64,000 nt of DNA from JAENVT01 sp963773085 (GCA_963773085.1 CAVYZS010000014.1:124001-188000), one strand, 5' to 3'; shown: positions 46,523-56,402, counted from the stretch's first letter. Notes: a model not told the origin generated them from the sequence alone. Numbers and translations are program-made.

Positions 46523-47499
46523 GGCAAGAGCGTACGCAACTCCACCAACGGTCGGGGACCGACGTGCGAGATCACTTCGGCGGCGGCGATCGCGCCGAAG
46601 CGCGCACATTCCGCCAGCGAGCGGCGACGGGTGTAGCCGAACAGGAACCCGGCCGCGAACAGGTCTCCCGCGCCGGTGGTGTCGAGCACGTGATCGACCG
46701 GTTCTGCCGGCGCCTGCAGGACGTCGTCGGGGGTGACGACCATGCAGCCGTCGGCGCCGACGGTGACGACCGCCAGCGAGCAGTCTCGGCGTACCGCGCG
46801 CACGGCTTCGTCCATCGACTCGACCTCGTACAGCGACATCAGTTCGGCTTCGTTGCCGAACAGGAGGTCGACCTCGTCGGTCACCAGTGCCCGAAAGTCG
46901 GCACGGTGACGATCGACGCAGAACGAATCACTCAACGTCAACGAGACGAGACGATCGTTGGCGTGGGCGATCTGTGCGGCGTACCGAAACGCCTCCTTGG
47001 CCTCCGGTCGGTCGTAGAGGTACCCCTCCATGTACAGCACCTCGCCGATTGCCACGGTGTCGGCGTCGATGTCGGACGGGCACAGCAGCGACGACACGCC
47101 GAGGTAGGTGTTCATCGTGCGCTGCGCGTCGGGAGTGACGACGATGATGCACCGGCCGGTCGGTGTGCCATCTGCCGGGGCTCCGGGCCGGAACTGCACG
47201 CCGACCGCTCGGCAGTCGTGGCCGAAGACCTGGCCGAGCTCGTCGTCGCTGACCTTGCCGATGTACGCCGCGCTGCCACCGAACGAGGCGACACCGCACA
47301 TCGTGTTGGCAGCCGAGCCGCCACTCATCTCGATGGCGCTGCCGAGCGCACGGTAGAGGTACAGGGCCCGATCGGTGTCGACCAGGGTCATCGAGCCCTT
47401 CACCAAGTCGTGGCGGCCGATGAACGAGTCGTCGGCATGGGCGATCACATCGACGAGCGCATTGCCGATCCCGACGACGTCATACCGAATGCCCGACAC
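46519..47499 (-). CDS. PfkB-family sugar/nucleoside kinase (adenosine-kinase-like)
   Basis: 326 residues, intact. Ribokinase-fold kinase with the first PfkB signature region MSGGSAANTMCGVASFGGSA and the second DTTGAGDLFAAGFLFGYTR containing the catalytic Asp. YDVVGIGNALVDVIAHADDS is the usual start of adenosine-kinase-like bacterial members. With deaminase, uracil transferase and nucleoside importer nearby, adenosine or another nucleoside is a reasonable substrate. The GTG at 47499 is preferred over a longer Arg-rich reading. It is co-transcribed with the mutase. Confidence 0.87.
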   Translation of the reverse strand: MSGIRYDVVGIGNALVDVIAHADDSFIGRHDLVKGSMTLVDTDRALYLYRALGSAIEMSGGSAANTMCGVASFGGSAAYIGKVSDDELGQVFGHDCRAVGVQFRPGAPADGTPTGRCIIVVTPDAQRTMNTYLGVSSLLCPSDIDADTVAIGEVLYMEGYLYDRPEAKEAFRYAAQIAHANDRLVSLTLSDSFCVDRHRADFRALVTDEVDLLFGNEAELMSLYEVESMDEAVRAVRRDCSLAVVTVGADGCMVVTPDDVLQAPAEPVDHVLDTTGAGDLFAAGFLFGYTRRRSLAECARFGAIAAAEVISHVGPRPLVELRTLLP

Positions 47500-47546
47500 G
47501 TGGGTGCAGGCTACTGGCCACAATCGCCGCGGGTACGCTCCCTGGC

Positions 47547-50053
47547 GTGAGCGACAACCCCTACCGACTTCCACGCGCCGTTGTTCCCAGCCGTTACCGA
47601 CTGGTGCTCGAGCCAGACCTCGCCGCCGCAACCTTCTCCGGCACGGTGTCGATCGACGTGACCGCGTCCGAGGCGGTCCAGTCCGTGGTGCTCAACGCCG
47701 ACGAGTTGCACATCACTTCCGTTCTCATCGACGGCGCCGATGCTCCGTTCCACCTCGACGCGGTCGCCGAGCGGCTCGTGATCGACTCGCCCGTCGAAAT
47801 TGGTGACGCAGTGATCGACATCACGTTCACCGGCACACTCAACGACAAGCTCCGCGGTTGGTACCGCAGCACCTTCAAGGACGAACACGGCGTCGAGCAG
47901 GTGATCGCCACTACGCAGATGCAGGCCACCGACTGCCGCCGAGCCTTTCCGTGCTTCGACGAGCCCGAGTTCAAGTCCGTCTTCGAGATCACGTTGGTCG
48001 TCGAGGCCGATCTGCTGGCTGTTTCCAACGGGCCCGAGATCAGCCGTCTCGTCCGCGACGACGGCAAGCATGCCGTCATCTTCAAGCCGACGATGGTGAT
48101 GAGCACGTACCTGGTCGCCTTCGTCGTCGGGCCGCTCGAGGCAACCGAGCCGATCGACGTCGATGGCACTCCATTGCGGGTCGTACACGTGCCTGGCAAG
48201 AGTCACCTCACTGATTTCGCTCTCGAGATCGGTGCCTTCTCGTTGCGTTGGTACCAGAACTACTACGGCATTCCATATCCCAGCGACAAGGTCGACATGC
48301 TCGCCCTGCCCGACTTCGCCGCAGGCGCGATGGAGAACCTCGGCTGCATCACCTACCGGGAGAGCCTGTTGTTGGCGGACCCGGACACGGCGACACAGTA
48401 CGAGTTGCAGAACCTCGCCGATGTCGTCGCCCACGAAGTCGCCCACATGTGGTTCGGCGATCTGGTGACGATGAAGTGGTGGAACGGCATCTGGCTCAAC
48501 GAGGCATTCGCCACGTTCATGGAGATCGCCTGCTGCGACGCCTTCCGTCCCGACTGGCTGCGCTGGACGACGTTCAGCCTGGAACGGAGCATGGCGTTCG
48601 AGACCGACTCGCTGGCCAGCACCCGCCCGGTCGAGTTCCCCGTCGAGGCGCCGGCCGATTGCGATGGCATGTTCGACGTGCTGACCTACCAGAAGGGTGG
48701 CTCGCTGCTGCGCATGCTCGAGCAGTACCTCGGCGCCGAGGAGTTCCGCCAGGGAATCAGCCTGTACCTGAACAAGCACGCGTACGGCAACACCGAGACC
48801 GGCGATCTGTGGGACGCGATCGAGGAGGTCAATCCCTCCGTGCCGGTGCGGACGCTGATGGATTCATGGATCTGGCAACCGGGCTACCCGCTGATCTCCG
48901 CTCGCCTCGACGGCAACGATCTGGTGCTGAACCAGCAGCGGTTCGCGTACGCCGACAACGACGACCCGACGTTGTTCGTCGTGCCGATCCACCTGAGCAT
49001 CGACGGTGCCGAGTCGAAGGTGCTGCTCGATTCGGCGCGCACCCGCGTGCCGCTTCCCGCCGCCGACGCCACGGTGATCGTCAACGCCGGCGGTCATGGC
49101 TTCATGCGCGTCGCCTACGACGACATGCTGCGCGCCCGTCTCAGCGGCGAAGCGCTGGCGGGCCTGACCGTGATCGACCGCTACAACCTGGTCGACGATG
49201 CGTGGAACGCGGTGATCACCGCCAGGCTTGCCGCGGCCGACTTCCTCGGCTTCGTCGAGGCGTTCCAGGACGACCGCGACCTGGCCGTTTGGCAGGCAAT
49301 CGCCGTCGGGCTGCGCGGTCTCGGCCGCCTGGTCGACGGGCCGGCGTACGCAGCGCTGCAACGGCGCATCGCCGATCTCGTCCGTCCGGTCGTCGCCGAC
49401 CTCGGGTGGGAACCGGCGGACGGCGAGTCCGATCTCACGTCGAAGCTCCGCGGGTTGTTGGTCAACGTTCTCGCCGTGCACGGCAACGATGCCGACGCCC
49501 AGGCTCGGTGCCGTCGGATGCTGAACGACGAGTCGACCGACCCCGAGTTGGCAGCCGCCGCGCAGTGGCCGTGGCCTCGATCGGAACCGATGACGACTTC
49601 GACGACTACCTGCAACGGTTCCGCACGGCGACGACGCCGCAACTACGACTGCGGTACATGTTCGCCCTGGCCGAGTTCCCGACCGAGGAGCAGATCCGCC
49701 GCACGATCGACCTCGCCGTGTCGGGCGACGTGAAGACCCAGGATGCCCCGTTCCTGCTGAATCGGTGCATCGCCAACCGGCAACACGGCGAGATGGCCTG
49801 GGAGAGCGTGCGCCGCCAATGGCCGGAGCTGCTCGATCGATTCCCGAACAACACGATCGTGCGCATGGTCGGCTCGATCACGACGTTGACGACGCCGCAC
49901 CTGGTGGCCGACGTGCAGGGGTTCTTCGCCGAACATCCGATCCCGCAGGCCGCCAAGACGTTGGAGCAGCTCCTCGAACGCCAGGGAGTCAACGCCGATC
50001 TGCGCGCTCGTCAAGCCGAGCCGCTGGCCAGTGCATTGCAGGCGCTGAGTTAG
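47547..50053 (+). CDS. M1-family aminopeptidase (PepN/ERAP type), frameshifted once
   Basis: About 835 residues. N-terminal beta domain (PSRYRLVLEPDLAAATFSGT), substrate-binding GAMEN at 260-264, zinc site HEVAH at 296-300 with the third ligand Glu319 (18 residues later), and the ERAP1-like helical C-terminal domain. A single shift near 49565 separates the last 160 residues, which continue DDFDDYLQRFRTATTPQLRL. It trims N-terminal residues from cytosolic peptides. It diverges from the PfkB gene. Confidence 0.93.
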
Positions 50054-50070
50054 GCCCGTAGGCCTAGCTC
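50047..50070. terminator. bidirectional terminator carrying both stop codons
   Basis: GAGTTAGGCC (50047-50056) and GGCCTAGCTC (50061-50070) pair over 10 bp with one G.T pair around CGTA. Both the aminopeptidase stop (50051-50053) and the opposing ligase stop (50064-50066) lie inside the stem. Confidence 0.65.
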
Positions 50071-51674
50071 AGCTGCTCGACATCCAACTCGTCGGCCGCA
50101 TGGCGGGCGCGCAGCACCTTCTTGTCGAACTTGCCGACGCTGGTCTTCGGTACCTCGGCGATGAACGCCCACCGCTCGGGCAGCCAGAACTTGGCGGTTC
50201 GATCGGCCAGCCAGCCGCGCAGCTCGTCGGCGGTGACGTGCGAGTCGGGCTTGAGAACGACACATGCCAGCGGCCGCTCGTCCCACCGCTCGTCGGGCAC
50301 GCCGATGACCGCGGCCTCGGCGACGTCGGGGTGGCCCATCAAGGTGTTCTCGAGATCGACCGACGACACCCATTCGCCGCCGGACTTGATCACGTCCTTG
50401 GCTCGGTCGCTGATCATCACATACCCATTGGGGAAGACCGAGGCGACGTCGCCGGTGCGCAGCCAGCCGTCATGGAACTTCTCGGGGTCGTCGACGTTGT
50501 AGTACGACGCCGTGATCCACGGACCGCGCACCTCGATCTCGCCGAGCGATTCACCATCCCACGGAACAGTTGCGCCGGTGTCGTCGGTGATCCGCAGCTC
50601 GACGCCGGGCAGGACGCGGCCGGTGCGTGTCCGCCAGGTGACCTCGTCGTCGGCGCCCATGTCTTTGGGTGGATGACCGATCGCGCACACCGGGCTCGTC
50701 TCGGTCATTCCCCAGCCCTGCACGATCGGAACCTCGAACACCTCGAGATAGCCCTCGATCAGCGCCCGCGGCACCGCCGAACCTCCGCACATCACCAGTC
50801 GCAGTGACGACAGGTCAGCGGCACGACCGTTGTGCAACAGATCGGTGAGCACCGTCGGAACAGCGCCCGTCAGCGTGGGCCGGGTCTCCTCGATGATCCT
50901 GCTCAACGGCACAGCCTGCAGGAACTGCTGCGGAAACACGAGGTCAGCCCCCACCATCCACGCCGCATACGGCGTTCCCCAGGCGTTGGCGTGGAACATC
51001 GGCACGATCACCAGCATTCGGTCGGTTTCGGCGAGGGCGATGTTGGCCGTCGAGGTGACCATCAGCGAGTGCAGGAAGGTGCTGCGATGGCTGTACATCA
51101 CCCCTTTGGGGTTCCCCGTGGTCCCACTCGTGTAGCACATGGCCATGCCGGCGCGCTCGTCGAGATCGGGATAGGCGAAGCCCGGTTGCTCGGCCGCCAG
51201 CAGGGTGTCGTAGTCGAGCGTCTCGCCGAGCGCCGAGGTGTCCCCGGAGCCCTTGACGATGATGTGCCTGACCGTGGTCAGCTGATCACGAACCCTGGCC
51301 AGCAGCGGGATGATCGAGGCGTCGACGATGATCACCTTGTCCTCGGCATGGTTGATGACGAAAGCCAGCTGCTCGGGGAACAATCGGATGTTCAGGGTGT
51401 GCAGCACCGCACCCATACACGGCACGGCCAGGTAGGCCTCGAGGTGCGTCTGGTTGTTCCACATGAAGGTGCCGACGCGGTCGCCCTCCTCCACACCCAA
51501 CCGGGTGAGCGCTGCCGCCAACTGATCGGCGCGGTCCGCTACCTGGGCAAACGTGGACTCCACGTATCCGTCGCCGGTGAAGGTGGTCACCTTGCTGTTC
51601 GCGTGAACGGTGCGGCCGTGCTCGAGGATCGGTCGAAGCGTCAACGGATAGTCCTGCATCGTGCTGAGCTGCAT
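50064..51674 (-). CDS. fatty acyl-CoA synthetase (FadD-like)
   Basis: 536 residues, intact. Adenylate-forming enzyme: AMP/ATP motif CYTSGTTGNPKGVMYSHRST, VPMFHANAWG, QGWGMTETSP, the hinge region GWLRTGDVASVFPNGYVMIS and the catalytic Lys near the end (KTSVGKFDKKVL). The substrate-binding region matches medium/long-chain fatty-acid ligases, but the acid is unknown. ATG 51674 (MQLSTMQDYPLTLRPILEHG) is the family start; a longer reading to 51740 is unlikely. Confidence 0.92.
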   Translation of the reverse strand: MQLSTMQDYPLTLRPILEHGRTVHANSKVTTFTGDGYVESTFAQVADRADQLAAALTRLGVEEGDRVGTFMWNNQTHLEAYLAVPCMGAVLHTLNIRLFPEQLAFVINHAEDKVIIVDASIIPLLARVRDQLTTVRHIIVKGSGDTSALGETLDYDTLLAAEQPGFAYPDLDERAGMAMCYTSGTTGNPKGVMYSHRSTFLHSLMVTSTANIALAETDRMLVIVPMFHANAWGTPYAAWMVGADLVFPQQFLQAVPLSRIIEETRPTLTGAVPTVLTDLLHNGRAADLSSLRLVMCGGSAVPRALIEGYLEVFEVPIVQGWGMTETSPVCAIGHPPKDMGADDEVTWRTRTGRVLPGVELRITDDTGATVPWDGESLGEIEVRGPWITASYYNVDDPEKFHDGWLRTGDVASVFPNGYVMISDRAKDVIKSGGEWVSSVDLENTLMGHPDVAEAAVIGVPDERWDERPLACVVLKPDSHVTADELRGWLADRTAKFWLPERWAFIAEVPKTSVGKFDKKVLRARHAADELDVEQLS

Positions 51675-51791
51675 GTGCCCCCCTGAAGGTCCTGGTGCGG
51701 TCACGATAGCCCGCCGCTCCTGTTGGGCCGAATGGACCAACTGCGCCTCCCGGCGAGCGACGACTTGTGTCGTTGTGGCAAGATCGTGCCG

Positions 51792-52883
51792 ATGAGTGCG
51801 GTGACGATCACGTCGGTGGAGGGGACGCGGGCCACCACGAGTAAGCCTGATCGATACTTCGTCAATGCTCCGATCGATGCGCTGGTGATCGGCGGGGCTT
51901 CGGTCCTGCTGTACGCCATCTTCCGGCTGCGCCCGGAGATGGCTTCGTCACCGTCTGTCGCATCGCTGGCCGCCGCACTGGTCTGGGTGTGCAACTACCC
52001 GCACTTCGCTGCCACCAACTACCGGCTGTATCACTCGCGTGCAGCGATGGAGCAGTATCCACTGACGAGCTTCGTCACCCCGTTGGTGATGATGGCCGCG
52101 GTTGTCGGCTGCTACCTGTCGCCCCACGAGATCGCCCCCCTGTTCATCAAGCTCTACTTGCTCTGGTCGCCGTTCCACTTCTCGGGGCAGACGCTCGGGA
52201 TCACGATGGTCTACGCCCGACGGACAGGCTTTGTGATCGACGGCTGGCTCCGTCGCTGCCTGACCGCCTTCATCTTCTTGACCTTCATGGTGCAGAACGC
52301 GTGGGCCGAGGTCGGCCGTCACGTCAATCCGTTCTACGGCGTCGACTACCCGACGCTGGGCGTGCCCCTCTGGCTGCCGCAGAACTTGACGAAGGTGATG
52401 TGGGTGGCGCTGGCTGCCACGATCGCCATGCTGATGTGGAAGATCGCCAATGGCGGCCCACGCGTTCCGCTCATCGTGCTGATTCCCGCGTTCACGCAGT
52501 ACGTCTGGTTCGTGGCGACGCCGGCAGGGCAGTTCACCTACATGGTCCCGTTCTTCCACTCGCTGCAATACCTGCTCATCGCCTGGAACGTGCAGCTCAA
52601 GGAAGGCCTCGCCGAACGCAAACGCGAACCTTCCGTGAGCTACGTGTGGTCGGAATCGGCGCGGTGGATGACCATCAACATCGGCGTGGGTTTTGCGTTG
52701 TTCTGGGGTTTGCCGCATCTCGGCAGCCAGTTCGGCAAGTCGGCCGCATTCAGCACCGCAGTGATGTTGGCTGCGATCCAGGTGCACCACTTCTTCGTCG
52801 ACGGAGTCATCTGGCGCTTACGCAACCCGGCGGTACGGTCGCCACTGTCATCATCGCTTCGAGCCGTCAGCGGGCGACATTGA
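51792..52883 (+). CDS. polytopic membrane protein of unknown function
   Basis: 363 residues, intact. About eight hydrophobic segments, with YPHFAATNYRLYHSRAAMEQ between early helices, LLWSPFHFSGQTLGITMVYA, FHSLQYLLIAWNVQLK and a C-terminal VHHFFVDGVIWRLRNP. Several conserved-looking His residues sit at membrane borders (PHF, FHF, FHS, HHFF), which could bind metal or haem. It resembles a family of uncharacterised bacterial membrane proteins with the HHxxDGxIWR ending; I cannot give a function. Its TGA stop overlaps the TTG start of the next gene. Confidence 0.75.
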   Translation: MSAVTITSVEGTRATTSKPDRYFVNAPIDALVIGGASVLLYAIFRLRPEMASSPSVASLAAALVWVCNYPHFAATNYRLYHSRAAMEQYPLTSFVTPLVMMAAVVGCYLSPHEIAPLFIKLYLLWSPFHFSGQTLGITMVYARRTGFVIDGWLRRCLTAFIFLTFMVQNAWAEVGRHVNPFYGVDYPTLGVPLWLPQNLTKVMWVALAATIAMLMWKIANGGPRVPLIVLIPAFTQYVWFVATPAGQFTYMVPFFHSLQYLLIAWNVQLKEGLAERKREPSVSYVWSESARWMTINIGVGFALFWGLPHLGSQFGKSAAFSTAVMLAAIQVHHFFVDGVIWRLRNPAVRSPLSSSLRAVSGRH

Positions 52884-53875
52884 GACGCCGGCTCCTGATC
52901 ATCGCCGTGGCCTGCGCCGGAGCCCTCGCCGTGGCCGCTCCGTGCGCCGCCTACACGCCACCGGAGACCAACCCGCGCATCGTGCTGACCACGACGGACG
53001 GCGAAATCCTTGTCGCCCTCGTTCCCGAGAGCGCCCCTCGACACGTCGAGCAACTTCTCACGGCGATCGCTGACGGTGATCTCGACACGTCTCGGGTGGC
53101 CCGCGTGTCGCCGGCGTTCTATGTGCAGATGGTCGGTGAGCTCGGTACGGCGAAGCTCTCGGGCCAACCCGTCGAGAACCTCAAGGTCGGTAACATTCGC
53201 GCGGCACTCAGTGTGTACGACGGTGGCGAACCCGGCCAGATCCCGACGCTGATGTTCGTGCTGACCAACAGTCCACACCTCGACACCGAGTACAGCACCG
53301 TCGGGGTCGTCGAGGCAGGGATGAGTGTTGTCGAGGGAATCGCCGAGACACCCACCATCGGTGACCACCAGCCGCAAGTTCCGATCACCCTCACCGGGAT
53401 TCACATGGCTACGCAGCAGGAGCGGGTCAAGCTTCGACAGGCAGAGCAGACTGCGCTGGCCACCGACGGCACGGCTGTGCTCGCGGCCATCTTCATCATC
53501 GCCTGTGCAGCCTTCTTGGCCGCCATCGCCTCGTCGTTCCATGACCGGCTGAACAAGCAGCGGATCAAGTCCCTGGCAATACTGATCTCGCTGTTCGCAT
53601 TCTTTGCAGTGTGGGTCGCGCTAGGTGGCACCGAGCAAGGTTCCGGTCTCGTGGGTGTTGCCCTCTTCGGTGGGGCAATCGGGATGTTCAGACTGATGGG
53701 CAAGTTCGAGCGACCGGCCCACACCGGCGAGCTAGGCGAACTGGCGAAGCCACGACAACTCGCCGATGGCGAACCGCACGCCGAGCGAGGGGTCGATCAA
53801 TCGAAGGGCCAGCTCGAGCTCGTCCTCGGACAGGGACACACACCCGCTGGTCGGTCTGGCAACACCGCTCGCTGA
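52880..53875 (+). CDS. membrane-anchored cyclophilin-like protein
   Basis: 331 residues as read. A signal segment (LRRRLLIIAVACAGALAVAA) precedes a divergent cyclophilin domain (RIVLTTTDGEILVALVPESA, LMFVLTNSPHLDTEYSTVGV, VEAGMSVVEGIAETPTIGDH) and two C-terminal membrane helices (VLAAIFIIACAAFLAAIASS, SLAILISLFAFFAVWVALGG). The usual catalytic Arg/Phe environment is altered, so isomerase activity is uncertain. The last 47 codons run antisense over the next gene; a one-base shift would instead end it at TAG 53733-53735 within CTAG. The TTG start overlaps the membrane-protein stop. Confidence 0.7.
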   Translation: MRRRLLIIAVACAGALAVAAPCAAYTPPETNPRIVLTTTDGEILVALVPESAPRHVEQLLTAIADGDLDTSRVARVSPAFYVQMVGELGTAKLSGQPVENLKVGNIRAALSVYDGGEPGQIPTLMFVLTNSPHLDTEYSTVGVVEAGMSVVEGIAETPTIGDHQPQVPITLTGIHMATQQERVKLRQAEQTALATDGTAVLAAIFIIACAAFLAAIASSFHDRLNKQRIKSLAILISLFAFFAVWVALGGTEQGSGLVGVALFGGAIGMFRLMGKFERPAHTGELGELAKPRQLADGEPHAERGVDQSKGQLELVLGQGHTPAGRSGNTAR

Positions 53876-54571
53876 ATACGAGTTGCGGTGAAGGAAGATC
53901 GCCGCAGCGAACGCCGGCTCACCCGCAACGGCACCCGAGATCGGGTCGAGGTTGGCGCCGATCACTGCAGCGTGGCCATAGACATCGCCGATCGCCGTCA
54001 GCCATTCGTCGGGTGACGCGCACCCTGGGTGGTTGACCAGTTGCTGGTACGACGGTACATGTGGAGTTGCCCCCCAACAATCCTCGTGGCGCACGACGCG
54101 ATAGCGCCCGCGCACGCCGGGGTCGGCGCGGTTTCCGAAGAACTCGAATTGCTGACCGTCCCAGGCCCGCACTGTGCCGAGTGGGAAGGAACCCGCCGGC
54201 GTCGTGCCGTCACCCGATCGACGATCGGCCAGCGGTCGCAAGCCGTTCTTGCCGACCATCGCCGTGGCGGGTGCCTGTTGGCATCGCCACTCGCCAGTCG
54301 CCGACCTGCCCACGATCTGCAAGGAGGCCACGGTCGAGTCCCAGTTGGCCGACGCCACGATCACGAACTGGCGGGTTGACGGATACCTGCTCGACAGCAA
54401 CTGAGCGGTGACGATGTCGCACTCGGCGCCCGGTGTGAAGGCGATGTCGCGTCTGGCCTGTTGCCCGGCGGTTGCATATACAGGGATCGCAGATCCGGCA
54501 GCGGCTGATCCGGCGACAAGGTGGCCGCCGAGCACCATGACGATCGCCGCAGCGACCCAACGCCGATCCAT
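53732..54571 (-). CDS. secreted L,D-transpeptidase (YkuD-like)
   Basis: 279 residues, intact. The signal peptide (VAAAIVMVLGGHLVAGSAAA) is followed by a domain with VGKNGLRPLADRRSGDGTTP, AGSFPLGTV and the catalytic block IFLHRNSYSA...TSGCVSLSEDELELAL, where His and Cys match the ErfK/YkuD motif HxN...SxGCxxL. Such enzymes form 3-3 peptidoglycan cross-links or attach proteins to the wall. The stop shares CTAG with a potential stop of the converging gene. Confidence 0.85.
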   Translation of the reverse strand: MDRRWVAAAIVMVLGGHLVAGSAAAGSAIPVYATAGQQARRDIAFTPGAECDIVTAQLLSSRYPSTRQFVIVASANWDSTVASLQIVGRSATGEWRCQQAPATAMVGKNGLRPLADRRSGDGTTPAGSFPLGTVRAWDGQQFEFFGNRADPGVRGRYRVVRHEDCWGATPHVPSYQQLVNHPGCASPDEWLTAIGDVYGHAAVIGANLDPISGAVAGEPAFAAAIFLHRNSYSASGVARPTSGCVSLSEDELELALRLIDPSLGVRFAIGELSWLRQFA

Positions 54572-54582
54572 GTCGGCGCAGT

Positions 54583-55575
54583 CTACGGTTCAGGTCGGGC
54601 AGGCTCCTCGGGAGTGCGCAGCGTGACCAGTTTTCCCAGGTCAGGGTCGTACTTGGAGACGATCTCGCGGACCCGTTCCGTGGCCAGCGACGCCAACCCA
54701 TCGACGAGGCCGACGAAGAGATCGTGGGCGGCAGCCCTCGGCCAGTGCCGCGGCAACAGCGCCTCGGGAAGGTCCGGGTCGGTCACTGCGAACACGAACC
54801 ATCGGTACGTCGCCCGAGTACGGGTGACCAGCGCCTCGGTCGGCCCGATTCGACGGCTGCCGAGTCTCTTCCAGACCGGCCGGAACGTTCGGATGAACTC
54901 GGTGTAGGACCTGCCGAGCTCGTCGTGGTTCCACGCCGACGACACCGCCAAACGCGTTCTCATCGGGAGTTCGGTGGCACGGATGACCGTGCAGGATTGC
55001 GGTGGAGCGATCGACAAAGCGATGTCGAGCTCGTGGTCGGCAGCGTGGGGCGAGACCCACAGCCCATCGTACAACGGCGCAAAACCCAGCGATTGCAGGC
55101 GCCCGCGCAGCATCGGGCGCAGCCTGCGTTGGTCTTCGGGAACTGTGAACGCGACCATGGTCCACAAACCGTCCCAATCCGGCTTCGGCTTGGCGAACGC
55201 TCGCGTGTGGATCGGACCGTAGGGCAGCATGTGTCGGAAGCCGTCGGCCACCCGGTAGAAGGTGTTGCGCCCGTCCTTGGTTCCGACGAGCAGGCCACGT
55301 ATCGACAGCCGACTCAACGCGGCACGGGCGCCAGACTGGTTGACGTCGAACTCGGCGAGCAGGTCGACCAGCGCTGCGGATGGCAACGGTTCGCAGCGAC
55401 CCGACCAGTAGTCACCGAGCAGCGCCAGCAGAAGATGCTGAGGCGGGAACCCGACTTGAAAGCGCGGCATGTCGAGTTCACCGAACTCGGTGAAGCGCGC
55501 CACAACCTCGACACCGGCATCGAGCCCGACATGATCGTGCGATGGCTCACGCTCTGGACCCCGACCGGAACTCAT
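54583..55575 (-). CDS. PaaX-family transcriptional repressor
   Basis: 330 residues from GTG/ATG 55575; starting at ATG 55470 would give 295, closer to known PaaX. The N-terminal winged helix reads PQHLLLALLGDYWSGRCEPL and NQSGARAALSRLSIRGLLVG; the middle and C-terminal PaaX domains read GLWTMVAFTVPEDQRRLRPM and GFAPLYDGLWVSPHAADHEL. PaaX controls phenylacetyl-CoA catabolism in E. coli by sensing a CoA ester. Here it heads a catabolic cluster and may sense a CoA intermediate of that route. Confidence 0.87.
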   Translation of the reverse strand: MSSGRGPEREPSHDHVGLDAGVEVVARFTEFGELDMPRFQVGFPPQHLLLALLGDYWSGRCEPLPSAALVDLLAEFDVNQSGARAALSRLSIRGLLVGTKDGRNTFYRVADGFRHMLPYGPIHTRAFAKPKPDWDGLWTMVAFTVPEDQRRLRPMLRGRLQSLGFAPLYDGLWVSPHAADHELDIALSIAPPQSCTVIRATELPMRTRLAVSSAWNHDELGRSYTEFIRTFRPVWKRLGSRRIGPTEALVTRTRATYRWFVFAVTDPDLPEALLPRHWPRAAAHDLFVGLVDGLASLATERVREIVSKYDPDLGKLVTLRTPEEPARPEP

Positions 55576-55592
55576 CGCTGCAACGGTAGCGA

Positions 55593-56402
55593 CTATGGGT
55601 TGATCAGTCCGTCTTGGTCGTTGATCAGGAATTTCATTCCGCGATCAAGGAAGTCTCCGACGACATCGGCAAACGCCTCGGGGCGATCCGATTGGATGTC
55701 ATGGGCGGCGTCGTAGACGTACTGCAACGACGAGTTGCGCACGACCCGGCGAATCGTGCGGCCGTTGATGGGATTGATGATCCCGTCATCGCGCCCGAAC
55801 AGGATCAACGTTCGTGTCGGAACCTCGGCCAGCCGATCGGCCAGGCCGTCGTCGGATCCATCCCCCATCAGGCGCTCGACGGTCGGCCAGACCCGCGCCA
55901 TGAAAGCCGGATCGGGCGCAGCGAGGTGCGGAATCCGTTCCGGATGCGACCTGAAGGCCTTGACGAACGCTTCAGGGGTGAGCGTCGATGGGTGTGCCGA
56001 CGCTTCGCGGAACTTGGCCGGGGCTTCGAGTACGAGGGACTCGACGATGTCGGGGTGGAGGGTGACGAAATGCAGTGAACACGCGCCGCCGAATGACGTA
56101 CCCATCAGGTGAAATCGGTCGAGGCCGAGCGCGACGGTGATGTCGGCGACCTGGGCGGCGAGACCGTCGAAGTCGGCGACGTCGTTGGGCTGCGCGCCCC
56201 AGCCGGGAAGTTCGAGCACGATCACCCGGAATCGCTCAGCCAGCGCGTCGAGGGCCAAGGTCATCACCGGACCGCCGGCGCCCGGCAGGTACACGACCAC
56301 AGGCCCGTCGCCGGCTTCCATGTAGCGAACGGTGAACCCGGCGGCGTCGATGGTTCGTTCGACAAATGCTGCCCCAGGGAGGCGAACCGCTGTGTCGGTC
56401 AT
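55593..56402 (-). CDS. alpha/beta hydrolase
   Basis: 269 residues, intact. Oxyanion region YLPGAGGPVMTLALDALAER, nucleophile elbow MGTSFGGACSLHF, acid in LILFGRDDGIINPINGR and catalytic His in DAAHDIQSDRPEAFADVV. The pattern fits C-C hydrolases, lactonases or esterases of ring-degradation pathways. Its ATG overlaps the stop of the upstream luciferase-like monooxygenase (ATGA), so hydrolase and monooxygenase are probably consecutive steps. Confidence 0.85.
   Translation of the reverse strand: MTDTAVRLPGAAFVERTIDAAGFTVRYMEAGDGPVVVYLPGAGGPVMTLALDALAERFRVIVLELPGWGAQPNDVADFDGLAAQVADITVALGLDRFHLMGTSFGGACSLHFVTLHPDIVESLVLEAPAKFREASAHPSTLTPEAFVKAFRSHPERIPHLAAPDPAFMARVWPTVERLMGDGSDDGLADRLAEVPTRTLILFGRDDGIINPINGRTIRRVVRNSSLQYVYDAAHDIQSDRPEAFADVVGDFLDRGMKFLINDQDGLINP

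Noticed and set aside
47511..48779. 422-codon minus-strand frame across the aminopeptidase
   Set aside because: Antisense to the GAMEN/HEVAH-containing gene; no domain.
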